Part shown: piece after piece, positions 33,452-42,500 of the stretch
How the letters are laid out: the number at the start of each line of letters is the position of its first letter
How positions within the stretch are numbered: position 1 is the stretch's first letter
From: an uncultured Bacilli bacterium
GTDB taxonomy: Bacteria > Bacillota_I > Bacilli_A > RF39 > UBA660
Direction: 5' to 3'
DNA: 64,000 nucleotides
Assembly: GCA_934148995.1 (NCBI GenBank)
Contig: CAKPDM010000005.1
Location: 24,472-88,471 of the forward strand
Made by a program: the position numbers and the translations under genes
The notes under the pieces: model-generated
Databases searched by the model: none
What the model saw: only the letters and a program-made list of their open reading frames with translations
What the model was told of the DNA's origin: nothing

Positions 33452-34087
33452 TCACGCCTTTACTTTCTCTTTCTTTGTTAAATAATAGTCTTTACCATTT
33501 TTTACAAATGTATACTGATAAGTTTCTTTAACTGTTCCATAGATACCATCTAATATCTGGGTTGTTAATAAGATTTTATCTTCATCTTTCACTGCACTTT
33601 TTAGTTTTATATTGATAGGTGAAGAATTATCTTCCTTAGAAAATACTACTACTCCTTTATGAGTTTCATCATAAACAGCATAATGCTTCTTATCTACTTC
33701 AAAGCTTTCTACTTGAACAGTAATATCTTTTCCATATAGATTTTTAACAGCTTTTTCTAAATCATTTTTCTTAACAAAAGTTACTAAACCATCACAAGTA
33801 TAACCATCTTCTTTGACATCTACTACTTCACAGTTAATTGTTTCTTTATCATCTATATTCCAATAAGCATAGTATAACATTGCTTTATTTTCCATTACAT
33901 CAAGTATTTCTAAATCTTCATGAGCTATTTTTTTATAAAGTGTTGTTACTGTCTTGTCTTTTAATGATAAATTGCTAGTCCCATCAGAACTAGTCCCTAG
34001 TTTTTTATAACCATAGTAAATAGCACCTATCAATATTTCTAGTATTATTACGGTTATAACAAATTTTTTCAAAGTTCCTTTACCCAC
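33452..34087 (-). CDS. Membrane-anchored extracytoplasmic protein, unknown function
   Basis: 211 residues: basic start (MGKGTLKKF), one membrane segment (~9-26), then a ~180-residue soluble region rich in beta-strand-like alternation (VVFSKEDNS, YQYTFVKNGKDYYLTKK). No family recognised. Two bases after the preceding small membrane protein, so the two probably form a unit with yqeY. Confidence 0.65.
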   Translation of the reverse strand: MGKGTLKKFVITVIILEILIGAIYYGYKKLGTSSDGTSNLSLKDKTVTTLYKKIAHEDLEILDVMENKAMLYYAYWNIDDKETINCEVVDVKEDGYTCDGLVTFVKKNDLEKAVKNLYGKDITVQVESFEVDKKHYAVYDETHKGVVVFSKEDNSSPINIKLKSAVKDEDKILLTTQILDGIYGTVKETYQYTFVKNGKDYYLTKKEKVKA

Positions 34088-34089
34088 TT

Positions 34090-34404
34090 TTACACCTTCT
34101 TTTTCTTGATAAAGAATTTAACGATATACGTTTCAAATATAATCATTATAATGATAAATGCCCATGCTAGTATTTCATATAGAAGTCCACTTGTATAACT
34201 TCCTAGTATGCCTAAAATACTTTTAGGTATATATTTATCTATTACTGCTGCGACATCTTGCAAAGGAATATTCTGCCCTATATATGTTAATATTCTAAGA
34301 AATATATCAGTAATTGCTATAAAGTAAACAAAACTAGAAAATTGTCTAAAGAACATAATAACTAGTAAAATTAAAACTATTAGAACAATTAAATCAATAT
34401 ACAT
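34090..34404 (-). CDS. Small membrane protein, unknown function
   Basis: 104 residues from ATG at 34404 (AAAGGTGG upstream; a GTG three codons earlier overlaps that site). Hydrophobic helices at about 2-20, 25-45 and 78-98. The middle loop (GQNIPLQDVAAVIDKYIPKS) is polar and could be membrane-associated. The order of helices recalls CvpA-type proteins but is too short for a firm call. Confidence 0.6.
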   Translation of the reverse strand: MYIDLIVLIVLILLVIMFFRQFSSFVYFIAITDIFLRILTYIGQNIPLQDVAAVIDKYIPKSILGILGSYTSGLLYEILAWAFIIIMIIFETYIVKFFIKKKKV

Positions 34405-34446
34405 AATAACCACCTTTCTCTTCTTTCTTTGATTATATCATAGATA

Positions 34447-34974
34447 TTATAGATATGGGTTATTTTTTCTTTCTTCTTCTAGCGTTGTTAATTCACCATG
34501 TCCTGAGTATATTTTAGTAGTATTATCAAATCCTTTTAATTTTTCTAAAGACTTTTGCATATCAGTACTACTACCGGTTGGAAGGTCTGTTCTGCCTATC
34601 GTTCCTTTAAAGATAAAGTCTCCTACAAATAAAGTATTTTCTTCCTTAAAGTAAAAACTTACTGAGTCACTACTATGACCTGGTGTATAGTAACATTTAA
34701 ATTTGAAAGGACCTATCTCTTTTTCTACTAAGTCTTGTAAATTACTTTTCTTATAAACCATAAGTTTTCTATTATTTTTAAGAAATTCTCTTAAAGCTCC
34801 AACATGGTCAAAATGTGAATGTGTTACTAATATTCCTAGTAATTTAGCTTCCCCCATCGCTTCTTTTATCTTATCAGCATCTGCTCCTGGATCTATTAAT
34901 AAACATTTATCATCAATTTTTAATACATAACAATTTTCATCTAATGTTCCAATTACCACTCTAACTATTTCCAT
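34447..34974 (-). CDS. Metallo-beta-lactamase-fold hydrolase (YqgX/GloB type)
   Basis: 175 residues. THSHFDHVGAL carries H52, H54, D56, H57; further ligands in YYTPGHSSDSV, FVGDFIFKGTIGRTD and the final YSGHGELTTL. The short form resembles YqgX-like hydroxyacylglutathione hydrolase relatives. Substrate unknown. Confidence 0.88.
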   Translation of the reverse strand: MEIVRVVIGTLDENCYVLKIDDKCLLIDPGADADKIKEAMGEAKLLGILVTHSHFDHVGALREFLKNNRKLMVYKKSNLQDLVEKEIGPFKFKCYYTPGHSSDSVSFYFKEENTLFVGDFIFKGTIGRTDLPTGSSTDMQKSLEKLKGFDNTTKIYSGHGELTTLEEERKNNPYL

Positions 34975-35067
34975 CTTTCATTCCTCCTCATTCTATTTAC
35001 TAGAATAATGAAAATATCAAGATTTTGTCAAGAGGTTTTTACACAAAACATATGATCATATTCTAAT

Positions 35068-36945
35068 TTAGTTAATAGTGACAGTATATGGATTCAAGGC
35101 TGTTCCATCTCCCTTGGTTATTTGAGTATTAGCTTTTAGGTTGATAACTGGACGGGCACCGATGGAATTAGTGACGTCAAACCAAGTGTCCAAACTGCCC
35201 GAAGGAAACACACTCCAAACGCGAGCAAGAGAGTTGCTAGAATTGAAGCTAGACGGAGACAGCGTCCAGAAGTATTGTCCATTATATAGATAATAATTAC
35301 TATTTGACGTATTCCATACTCCACCTGCCATTGATACTTCATCGGCTGTAATAAGTGAAATTGGGTAATCTAACTTAACACTTTCGTTTGACATTTTAAA
35401 TTTATCATTATCTTGTGCACATTTTAAACTTGGTGTTTTCTTTTCATATAAACGTCCATAAGCTCCATAAGTTGTGGTTGAAGTTGTTAAATAACCTGAA
35501 CCACCTGTGACACTTCTATCATTGCAAAATGTTTCATCTGCTATATATGAAGCATAACTTGTTAAGTTATTTTTGTACCATGTGTCTAAAGTACCCTTCA
35601 TAGTTGAATTTTCATTATTTGTTACAGCATCGGCATAACTATCACTACTATATGATATTGGTTGTACTATCATTACTGTTTCACTTGAATATCCTGTTAC
35701 TTTATAAACCATATTACAACCTGTATTTAAACAACTATACAAATTATTTTTCACTATTTCTTCAAGATTATCTTTCCATGTTAATTGTTGAATGTCTCCA
35801 GTCAAAGTGAATTTCTTTGTTGATTCATCAAATGTGTATCCTGTTCCAAAGTTATACTTTTGAGTATTAGTAAAGCGAGTGTAATTAATTGTTCCATTAC
35901 TTTCATGAAGTGAAAATTTTCCATTATATTTATATCCAACATAGGTCTGATCCCAATATTTCTCATTGAAAGCAGACTTTCCGATTGTTACTGCTGTTCC
36001 TGTATCTGATGGTGATTTACCTGAATAAATCATTCTGACACTTCCATCACCATTACGACGGATTATTCTCCATAAGAATCCTGCAAATGATACATAATTA
36101 TTTCTTACTGCTCCTCTATAATAGTAACTTTCTCCTTCATCATCTTCTGCCATATATAATCCGTCTTCTTCTGTTTCATTTGGTGCTATTTTAGAAAAGT
36201 CCGGAGTTCCTCTTGTTTTTATTGCTGTCTTGGCTTCTTCTACTGATTTTTCGTGATTATTCATTACTAGCATACAATCTGATAATGTATTAAAACCGTT
36301 ATTATAACAATATTGGTCTTCTAATAATGCGATATTGTTACTTCCTGCCCCATAGACATTTACTTTTACTTTATATGTTAGCCCTCCATTATCATTCTGC
36401 GGATTATATTTTTCATCGACCCACATTCTTAATCGATATTTTATTTCTGTTTCGCCTTGTTCTGCTAAATTTCCTATAAACATACTAAATACGCCTGCCG
36501 GTCTTCCGGTATAGATATTTGCTTCTTTTTCAGCATAATATTTTCTTGGTGCTAGTACTTCTGTTTCTGAACCATCATCATTAACCTTTGTTAAATAGTA
36601 ATAAATATTATCACTACTAAAAGTATTTCCTTCTTCTTCCTGCGCCACTATCTCATAGTTAATATCAATATTACCTCTTATAGATGACTTAACAGTAAAA
36701 TCAAAATATTCTCCTTCGTTTAACCTTTTCTTTCCTGTCGATGAGGTAGTTGGTAAAGCATTGTTTAAACTAATGCTATTATCACCTTCTACATATTTCA
36801 TAGAGATCGCCCCAGTAGTGATAGTGTTCAACTTTTGACCAGTACCAGTGTAAGAGAATGCTGCATAACTAATACTTATTACTACAATTAGTAAGATAAA
36901 AGTAGTACCAATAGTTAATATATTTCTAAGTTTTTCTTTTTTCAT
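35068..36945 (-). CDS. Surface-anchored protein with TasA/camelysin-like N-domain and variable C-terminal domain (copy 3)
   Basis: 625 residues, AAAGGAAG upstream. Membrane segment (~10-30), beta-rich domain (~33-215) and FGE/DUF6273-like C-terminal domain as in copies 1 and 2, to which it is clearly related but more diverged, with many synonymous changes. The terminal patch again departs from that trend: its fixed codons match the other copies exactly. Monocistronic, behind a promoter, a leader ORF with a G9 tract, and a strong terminator. Confidence 0.75.
   Translation of the reverse strand: MKKEKLRNILTIGTTFILLIVVISISYAAFSYTGTGQKLNTITTGAISMKYVEGDNSISLNNALPTTSSTGKKRLNEGEYFDFTVKSSIRGNIDINYEIVAQEEEGNTFSSDNIYYYLTKVNDDGSETEVLAPRKYYAEKEANIYTGRPAGVFSMFIGNLAEQGETEIKYRLRMWVDEKYNPQNDNGGLTYKVKVNVYGAGSNNIALLEDQYCYNNGFNTLSDCMLVMNNHEKSVEEAKTAIKTRGTPDFSKIAPNETEEDGLYMAEDDEGESYYYRGAVRNNYVSFAGFLWRIIRRNGDGSVRMIYSGKSPSDTGTAVTIGKSAFNEKYWDQTYVGYKYNGKFSLHESNGTINYTRFTNTQKYNFGTGYTFDESTKKFTLTGDIQQLTWKDNLEEIVKNNLYSCLNTGCNMVYKVTGYSSETVMIVQPISYSSDSYADAVTNNENSTMKGTLDTWYKNNLTSYASYIADETFCNDRSVTGGSGYLTTSTTTYGAYGRLYEKKTPSLKCAQDNDKFKMSNESVKLDYPISLITADEVSMAGGVWNTSNSNYYLYNGQYFWTLSPSSFNSSNSLARVWSVFPSGSLDTWFDVTNSIGARPVINLKANTQITKGDGTALNPYTVTIN
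35151..35272 (-). other. Hypervariable patch, surface protein copy 3
   Basis: Encodes YFWTLSPSSFNSSNSLARVWSVFPSG..IGARPVI in pieces. Scaffold codons identical to copies 1 and 2, variable codons different (AGC, AGC, CTT, TTT, GAC ACT, TTT GAC, ACT AAT). Confidence 0.6.
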
Positions 36946-36975
36946 AAATGATTTCTTCCTTTCAGTTTTGTATTC

Positions 36976-37024
36976 AACAAAAAAGACAGATATATATCAT
37001 CAGCGATGATATCTAATCTATCTT
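36976..37024 (-). terminator. Attenuator terminator before surface protein copy 3
   Basis: Minus strand AGATAGATTAGATATCATC, loop GCT, GATGATATATATCTGTCT, then TTTTTG: a long stem with U-run between promoter and gene. The leader ORF's TAG (37013-37015) lies within the 5' arm. Confidence 0.8.
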
Positions 37025-37120
37025 TATTCCACGATAAAAGAAAGTAAGTTCTTTTTCTAAATTAGTAAGTACTTCCCCCCCCCACGTTAATTTATAGTTA
37101 ACTTGAGTTAATTGATACAT
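37013..37120 (-). CDS. Leader ORF with G9 tract upstream of surface protein copy 3 (35 aa)
   Basis: ATG 37118-37120 behind GGGAGTAGG opens MYQLTQVNYKLTWGGEVL and ends TFFYRGIKID-TAG within the terminator's 5' arm. The codons TGG GGG GGG G form a run of nine G (37075-37083). Losing one G would bring a TAG, and gaining one a TAA, within a few codons after the run. Translation is inferred from the ribosome site and shared architecture. Confidence 0.5.
   Translation of the reverse strand: MYQLTQVNYKLTWGGEVLTNLEKELTFFYRGIKID
37075..37083 (-). repeat. Homopolymeric G9 tract (C9 on the plus strand)
   Basis: The longest G/C run I noticed in this AT-rich window. Runs of this length commonly slip during replication. 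Confidence 0.85.
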
Positions 37121-37167
37121 ACTAACACCTACTCCCTATTTTAATTATCAGTATTCTTGACATTTTA

Positions 37168-37196
37168 ATATTATCATAATATTTGACATTTTACAA
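37168..37196 (-). promoter_or_regulatory. Promoter of surface protein copy 3
   Basis: TTGTAA (37191-37196), 17 bases, TAATAT (37168-37173). About 20 downstream bases (AATGTCAAGAATACTGATAA) are shared with the promoter of the other surface operon. 37200-37329 holds nothing I can name. Confidence 0.6.
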
Positions 37197-37329
37197 TTAA
37201 TTTATCTTGAATTGTATCTATTATAATAATATCATGGAAATAATAAGAACTTTGTCGTATTGTTTTAATTAAAATAAAAAGATAAATCTATATTTTAAAC
37301 ATCGACTTATCCTTGAATAAAACTAATAC

Positions 37330-39300
37330 TTAGTTAATATTACTAATAAACTCTACATTATCAATAACTTTTTCATTTCTATCTATTTTATATGGTGAAT
37401 AAATATGTGTTAATCTACCGTCATATTTTACTTTAAATGTTCTTTTCTTTGGTTCTTCTAAATGATAACTATCAGTATTATCTATTTCTAAAACGTTACC
37501 TTTAATAGTCATTACTTCATTATTAATATTATTTTCCACAAACAAAGTTATACTTGTCTTTTCTTTTATTTCCCTAGCTAGCATATTAAGTTCATTATCT
37601 GTTAATTCGGTTGATAAAGTAACACCTTTATAACCATAATATGCTAAGAAATAAGCTGTATAAGAATTGGTAATATTACAACTACTAGCTGCTATAAAGT
37701 CCTTTCCTCTACCATCAATAATTTCATGAATGATACCACTTTTTTCTTTTATTTCAAACTGACAAGCAGGTATTTCTTTATAATTAGTTATACAAGTGCT
37801 ACCCACATCAACATAATCTAAGTTAATTCTATTAATATCTGGTTCTTTAAAGGTCATTCTTAACCTACCAATCAATCTTTCTGATAGAGTTCTTCTGATA
37901 ATATTAATCTCTGTCATGGGAATAAAAATATCATCATCCATTTTCACTTCAATATTCTTAGGACTAAAAGGTGTATTACCTAATTTTTCTACTTGTGAAA
38001 GAAGTCTTTCTTTAGTAACAGCAGCATTTCTTGCTTGTTCTACTATATTGCCCTGTTCTTTTACCTCAATATTATCTTTAATAAATACTATTTCAAATGG
38101 TTTATTTTTCTTAGCCGTAACTTTAATATGAATTGGTACTTTTCTAGTAATAGTATCAAAACTAGTCATTAATTTATGATTAGTAGTTAAAGATACTGTA
38201 TCTAAAGACGTAAGACCAATCTTATTATCAAGCATTATCTTTTGCTTAGGATTACCTTTGGATATTAATTTATCATTCATATCATAAAGATAATTAACGA
38301 TCATTCCTTTACCACTTTCTAAGAATCTAATACCATCTTCTTGATTTAGTTCTTTATCTAGTAAGATGATTATCTTATCATCAGTTACTTCCAATACTTT
38401 ACCAATAGGTAAGCCGATATGATTAGGTGATATTTTATTTATTAAATCTTTACTAGCAAGTAAATGTCCTTTAGTAAAACCACGATAAAATAAACTCTGT
38501 AAGTTTTCCTTTTCTATTTCTGTAATCTCTTCCCCGTTAAGTATCTTACGATAATAGTTAGTAATAAAACCAACATAACTAGGACTTTTCATTCTTCCTT
38601 CAATTTTTAAACTATCAACATAAGGAGTTAATCTCCTAACATCTTCACTTAGATTCAACTCTTTCATAGAAAGAAGATAACCTTCATTAACTAATTTATC
38701 AGCTTTATATAATTTCCAAGGAAAACGACAACATCCAGCACATTCCCCCCTATTACCACTTCTACCTCCTAGTACTTGGGACATTAAACATCTGCCAGAA
38801 TAACTTACACAAAGTGCTCCATGAACAAATACTTCCTTCTCGATTGGAGTCTCAATCTGTTTTATCTCTTCAAGAGACATTTCTCTTGGTAACACTACTC
38901 TTTTAACGCCTAACTTGTAAAGAAAATCAATTCCTTCTTTAGAAACATTATGAGCTTGCGTAGAAGCATGAATTTCAAGATTAGGAAACTTCTTAAGACA
39001 TAAACAAATCATTCCAAAGTCTTGCATTAAGATAGCATCTACTCCATTAGCATATAGAAATTCTACTTGATCTAGAAACTCTTCTACTTCATTTTCTTTT
39101 ACTAATGTGTTCATCGTCACATAAATTTTAACACCATAAATTTTTCCGATTCTTATGGCTTCTTTTAATTCCTCATCAGAAAAATTTAGAGCATATGCGC
39201 GTGCTCCAAATTTCTTTCCTGATAAATAAATAGCATCTGCACCATTATTAATTGCTGCTATTAAACTTTCTTTATTTCCTGCTGGTGCTAATAGCTCCAT
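37330..39300 (-). CDS. Peptidase U32-family protein (RlhA-like, long form)
   Basis: 656 residues. U32 core MELLAPAGNKESLIAAINNGADAIYL, ASTQAHNVS, then the iron-sulfur/cysteine region GRCLMSQVLGGRSGNRGECAGCCRFPW and LSMKELNLSEDV. The long C-terminal extension corresponds to the DUF3656-containing type. The E. coli long homologue RlhA hydroxylates C2501 of 23S rRNA; other members (TrhP) modify tRNA. RNA hydroxylation is the best guess, but which target is not visible. Confidence 0.85.
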   Translation of the reverse strand: MELLAPAGNKESLIAAINNGADAIYLSGKKFGARAYALNFSDEELKEAIRIGKIYGVKIYVTMNTLVKENEVEEFLDQVEFLYANGVDAILMQDFGMICLCLKKFPNLEIHASTQAHNVSKEGIDFLYKLGVKRVVLPREMSLEEIKQIETPIEKEVFVHGALCVSYSGRCLMSQVLGGRSGNRGECAGCCRFPWKLYKADKLVNEGYLLSMKELNLSEDVRRLTPYVDSLKIEGRMKSPSYVGFITNYYRKILNGEEITEIEKENLQSLFYRGFTKGHLLASKDLINKISPNHIGLPIGKVLEVTDDKIIILLDKELNQEDGIRFLESGKGMIVNYLYDMNDKLISKGNPKQKIMLDNKIGLTSLDTVSLTTNHKLMTSFDTITRKVPIHIKVTAKKNKPFEIVFIKDNIEVKEQGNIVEQARNAAVTKERLLSQVEKLGNTPFSPKNIEVKMDDDIFIPMTEINIIRRTLSERLIGRLRMTFKEPDINRINLDYVDVGSTCITNYKEIPACQFEIKEKSGIIHEIIDGRGKDFIAASSCNITNSYTAYFLAYYGYKGVTLSTELTDNELNMLAREIKEKTSITLFVENNINNEVMTIKGNVLEIDNTDSYHLEEPKKRTFKVKYDGRLTHIYSPYKIDRNEKVIDNVEFISNIN

Positions 39301-39311
39301 ATTCCACCTTC

Positions 39312-39767
39312 TTATCTAATTTCTGATACACTACAAGAGGTATTAGGAATAGTTTTTAAATTATAATTTCTCTTTTTACTGACCTTGGAATTGCAAACTA
39401 AAGAGTAAGTATACTTACCATTACTTTTATTCTTAGTATATCTAATCTTAGAATTTGAACAATTATAATCAGTATCATTATATGGTTTAATTAAATCACT
39501 AGAAAGCAATTCCTGATAACTTATTTCAATACATCCTTGCCAGTTATCTATTCCAAGAGGAGTGATATCTTCACCTTCTCTTTGAACATACACTTTAGCT
39601 GCTTCAATCATACTCTTAGCATACATTTCAAATTGCTTAGTTTTATTATTGTTTTGCAACTTAATTATTGAAGGTGTCACCATTACAGTAATAAGTCCCA
39701 TAATTGTGATAGTAGCAAGAAGTTCTACTAGTGTAAATCCCTTTTTATTTTTCAAAATAATCACCAT
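39312..39767 (-). CDS. Type IV prepilin-like protein (N-methylation motif)
   Basis: 151 residues. KNKKG|FTLVELLATITIMGLITVMV is a classic class III signal with Glu at +5 and a hydrophobic helix. Then an alpha spine, a soluble domain and two cysteine pairs possible (C at about 87, 103, 125, 146). No assembly ATPase, peptidase or platform genes are next to it, so it relies on machinery elsewhere. 11 bases before the U32 gene. Confidence 0.85.
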   Translation of the reverse strand: MVIILKNKKGFTLVELLATITIMGLITVMVTPSIIKLQNNNKTKQFEMYAKSMIEAAKVYVQREGEDITPLGIDNWQGCIEISYQELLSSDLIKPYNDTDYNCSNSKIRYTKNKSNGKYTYSLVCNSKVSKKRNYNLKTIPNTSCSVSEIR

Positions 39768-39814
39768 ACTCTTCTATGAATTATTTTATCAAATTGTTTT
39801 ACTTTAGTAAATTA

Positions 39815-40732
39815 CTATTTAAGGACTTTTAGCTTTTCCACTTCTTTTTTCATTTCTTTATTCTCTGGTCTATTAAGTTCTTTTTTATTTGCTTCACCAC
39901 TTGCTACTAATCTCTGAAATTTTGGTAAACGCACTGTATTAAAATGTAACTGATCATCTGACATATTTAAGATAAAATCAAACCATTTATTGACTTCATA
40001 ATTACTATCATGTTCCAAATCAAAATATATATCGTTTATTCTTTTAACATAAGTTGGTTGATTTAATAAAATACTTTGAGAAATATTTAAAGGACAAATT
40101 TTAAGATTCATTCCATAAGCGTTATTCATTCTATCAGTAAACTTCATATTATGAATCATTCTTGCGGTTCTTCCATTTCCGTCACTGAAAGGATGAATTC
40201 TTACAAAAAGTAAATGTGCTAGAGCGCTCTTTAAAAATGGATTACTATCAATAACTGATAATGACTTTGTTTTATAAAATTTGATAAAATCATCCATAAA
40301 TGGTTTTACATCTTCTGGCTTAGCACCATACCAATAAATTTTTTCTTCGTCATTAATTAAAGAGCTAACTCTAACTTCTCCACTACGATAATCAGTATTA
40401 TCTTTCATAACAAGATTATGAATTCTCTTAATATTAGCATGACTCATTTGTAAAGAAGAAAAGAAACAATCGTTTTCTAGAATGTCTTTATTACTAATAT
40501 AATGTTTTTCCATTTTATGAGAAGAAATTATTTCATTATTTATAGAATCTAAAAAGTAATATATTTTTGTATAGTCATCACATTTAGCAATTTCTGTTAA
40601 ATAATCATCAAATTTTCTATTTGTATCTTCCATATGCTCTAATACAAAGTCTTCCACCTTTATTCTACGAACGTATTCTTCAATTGGAAAATAATCAAAT
40701 TTATTAAGATTTACTCCATTTTCTGGTCCCAT
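39815..40732 (-). CDS. Fic-domain protein (probable AMP transferase)
   Basis: 305 residues from ATG at 40732 (AAAGGGA upstream; the frame extends 11 codons further from a TTG). Complete Fic motif HPFSDGNGRTARM near residue 180, the form expected of active AMPylating enzymes, within a helical domain. A C-terminal helical segment ends in a charged tail. I did not find a clear (S/T)xxxE(G/N) inhibitory helix. Target unknown. Lies next to decayed genes in an accessory stretch. Confidence 0.85.
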   Translation of the reverse strand: MGPENGVNLNKFDYFPIEEYVRRIKVEDFVLEHMEDTNRKFDDYLTEIAKCDDYTKIYYFLDSINNEIISSHKMEKHYISNKDILENDCFFSSLQMSHANIKRIHNLVMKDNTDYRSGEVRVSSLINDEEKIYWYGAKPEDVKPFMDDFIKFYKTKSLSVIDSNPFLKSALAHLLFVRIHPFSDGNGRTARMIHNMKFTDRMNNAYGMNLKICPLNISQSILLNQPTYVKRINDIYFDLEHDSNYEVNKWFDFILNMSDDQLHFNTVRLPKFQRLVASGEANKKELNRPENKEMKKEVEKLKVLK

Positions 40733-40801
40733 ATAATCATCCCTTTTTTTGGCTATATTATACAAGATTAATGGAAAAAGAGCAAGAAAAATTTACTCTT
40801 A

Positions 40802-41252
40802 TCATAAACTAGCTATCAAATCAGTAATTTCTTTATCACTTGTAACCAAATTATCAGAATAACTCTCAAAACAATACTCTTATTATTAGTTACTATAGAG
40901 TTAGAACAAAGATTTTTTATTTCAATAAATGTCTTTCCTAACCAACCGATATTGGTAGTAAAAGAAATAATTATTTTTCCTGTTAAGTCATGTTCTTTTA
41001 GAGATATCTAATAGCAGTGACTGGTCGATACCATTAAACTGGGGATTGTGTCATAGTTAGTAAGGTCCATATTTATGATAGAAAATTACTTCGTTCACTA
41101 TTTTGTTCATCATTAATAACACTATTATAGTCAGTTGAATATGGCGTCACCGATTTTATTTTTAAAACATCACAATCAATCTGTTCTTTTATTTTATCTA
41201 TAATCATTTTTGTATGACCTGTATAGGAAAAATATACAACTAGTTTTTTCTT
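40802..41252 (-). pseudogene. Flavodoxin pseudogene
   Basis: Minus strand encodes, in shifting frames, LVVYFSYTGHTKMIIDKIK, then KSVTPYSTDYNSVINDEQ, a stop, NMDLTNYDTI, YRPVTAIRYL, EHDLTGKIIISFTTNIGWLGKTF and finally SYSDNLVTSDKEITDLIASL. This is the order of a Flavodoxin_4-type protein (phosphate loop, TPYSxDY, DLTGKIIxxFTT). At least three frame changes and stops, and the start codon is missing, so it is dead. Confidence 0.8.
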
Positions 41253-41271
41253 TCTCGTCTAATCTCACTTT

Positions 41272-41481
41272 CTATTTTTCCTTTCCCCAGTCATCAAAGG
41301 GATCATAACCATTTTCTTTTTCCCATTTTATATGTGCATCTCTTGCATTTTTTACCGCACTACAATTATTATTACTAGTAAGAGAAGCACCATCTGTAAC
41401 TACAAAAAATGGTAAATTATACTTTTTTGCTAGTTTCTTTACTTCTAAACAAAATTCTCTTGCTTTTTCTTTATTATTCAT
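41272..41481 (-). CDS. Small conserved soluble protein, unknown function
   Basis: 69 residues: EKAREFCLEVKKLAKKYNLPFFVVTDGAS, then NNCSAVKNARDAHIKWEKENGYDPFDDWGKEK. Predicted helix-strand-helix with an acidic C-terminus. Similar short proteins occur in gut Bacillota, but I know no function. Located between the flavodoxin remnant and the RhuM-Fic gene. SD weak (AGGAGAATAATT). Confidence 0.6.
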   Translation of the reverse strand: MNNKEKAREFCLEVKKLAKKYNLPFFVVTDGASLTSNNNCSAVKNARDAHIKWEKENGYDPFDDWGKEK

Positions 41482-41517
41482 TTTTAATTATTCTCCTAAA
41501 CTATTTTTAAATGTTAT

Positions 41518-42474
41518 CTAGTTTAAAAAATTCATAACTAAATCAATTATAACTTCTTTTTCTTTTGGATTTGATTCTGCAATAAGGAGTGTTAAAGCGG
41601 TAAGTGTATTATTATCAATAACTTGTTTATTGTCTTTATATAAAATATCATAATAATTCAAGAAATAGATAAATAAGGTTGCTGCTATTCTTTTATTACC
41701 ATCTATAAAAACATGATTTTTAACAATCATATATAAGAAGTTAGAGGCTTTTTCTTCGATACTTTTATAAACGTCATTATTATCAAATGTTTGATAAATA
41801 TTATTTATTATTGCTTCTAGACCATTATTTCTTTCAATAGCAAAGAGACTACTTTCTTGATTGAATCTTAATTTATTAATTACATCCAAACAATCTTCAT
41901 ATTTTATTTGTTTTTGACTGTTATTACCTTTAGGTTTTAATAATGTTCTATGGTCATAGTCATCTAAAAGATCAAGCGCTTTTGAATAATTACCTATTAC
42001 TTTTAGAATTTCTTGAGCATCACTATTATTTAAATTTTCATCTATTCTATTAGCGATATCTATAAGTTTAACCGTTTTTTCTAGATACTCTAATCTTTTC
42101 TGATTAACTGCATATCCTTGTAACATATAGTCTTTTAATATTTTACTTGCCCATTTTCTAAAGATAATACCATTTTGTGATTTAACACGATAACCAACAC
42201 TAATTATTACATCAAGATTGTAATAATCTATTTCTCTGGTTTGAGTTTTACTTGCTAATGCTCCATGAGCTGTGGTATGTGCAAATTTTGCACATACCTC
42301 ATTTACATCCAACTCTTCTTCTTTAAAAATATTATTAATATGTCTTTTTATTACCGTTCTATCTCTATCAAACAAAGTTGCCAATTGTTCTAAAGATAAC
42401 CACACAGTCTCATCCTTCATATTAACTTCTAATTTAACATTTTGATTTTCAAATAAAATTATTTCATTTTTCAT
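41518..42474 (-). CDS. RhuM-type N-domain fused to Fic/Doc domain
   Basis: 318 residues. N-terminal ~110 residues match the RhuM/'virulence protein' layout (VWLSLEQLATLFDRDRTVIKRHINNIF, YYNLDVIISVGYRVKS, FRKWASKILKDYML). The C-terminal half holds the Doc-like Fic motif HVFIDGNKRIAATLF near residue 250. The Asn-Lys in GNKR is that of Doc, which phosphorylates EF-Tu, rather than AMPylating Fic enzymes. Such fusions sit in accessory islands and may act as toxins. SD AGGAGG. Lies between remnants of a cupin and a flavodoxin gene, suggesting insertion there. Confidence 0.85.
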   Translation of the reverse strand: MKNEIILFENQNVKLEVNMKDETVWLSLEQLATLFDRDRTVIKRHINNIFKEEELDVNEVCAKFAHTTAHGALASKTQTREIDYYNLDVIISVGYRVKSQNGIIFRKWASKILKDYMLQGYAVNQKRLEYLEKTVKLIDIANRIDENLNNSDAQEILKVIGNYSKALDLLDDYDHRTLLKPKGNNSQKQIKYEDCLDVINKLRFNQESSLFAIERNNGLEAIINNIYQTFDNNDVYKSIEEKASNFLYMIVKNHVFIDGNKRIAATLFIYFLNYYDILYKDNKQVIDNNTLTALTLLIAESNPKEKEVIIDLVMNFLN

Positions 42475-42500
42475 ATAAAACCTCCTACTATTTTAATTTA

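Noticed and set aside
37075..37083. G9 run as a pure sequencing artefact
   Set aside because: Possible, but its position in a leader ORF with a ribosome site and terminator-overlapping stop argues for biology; kept as a finding with read-level checking proposed.
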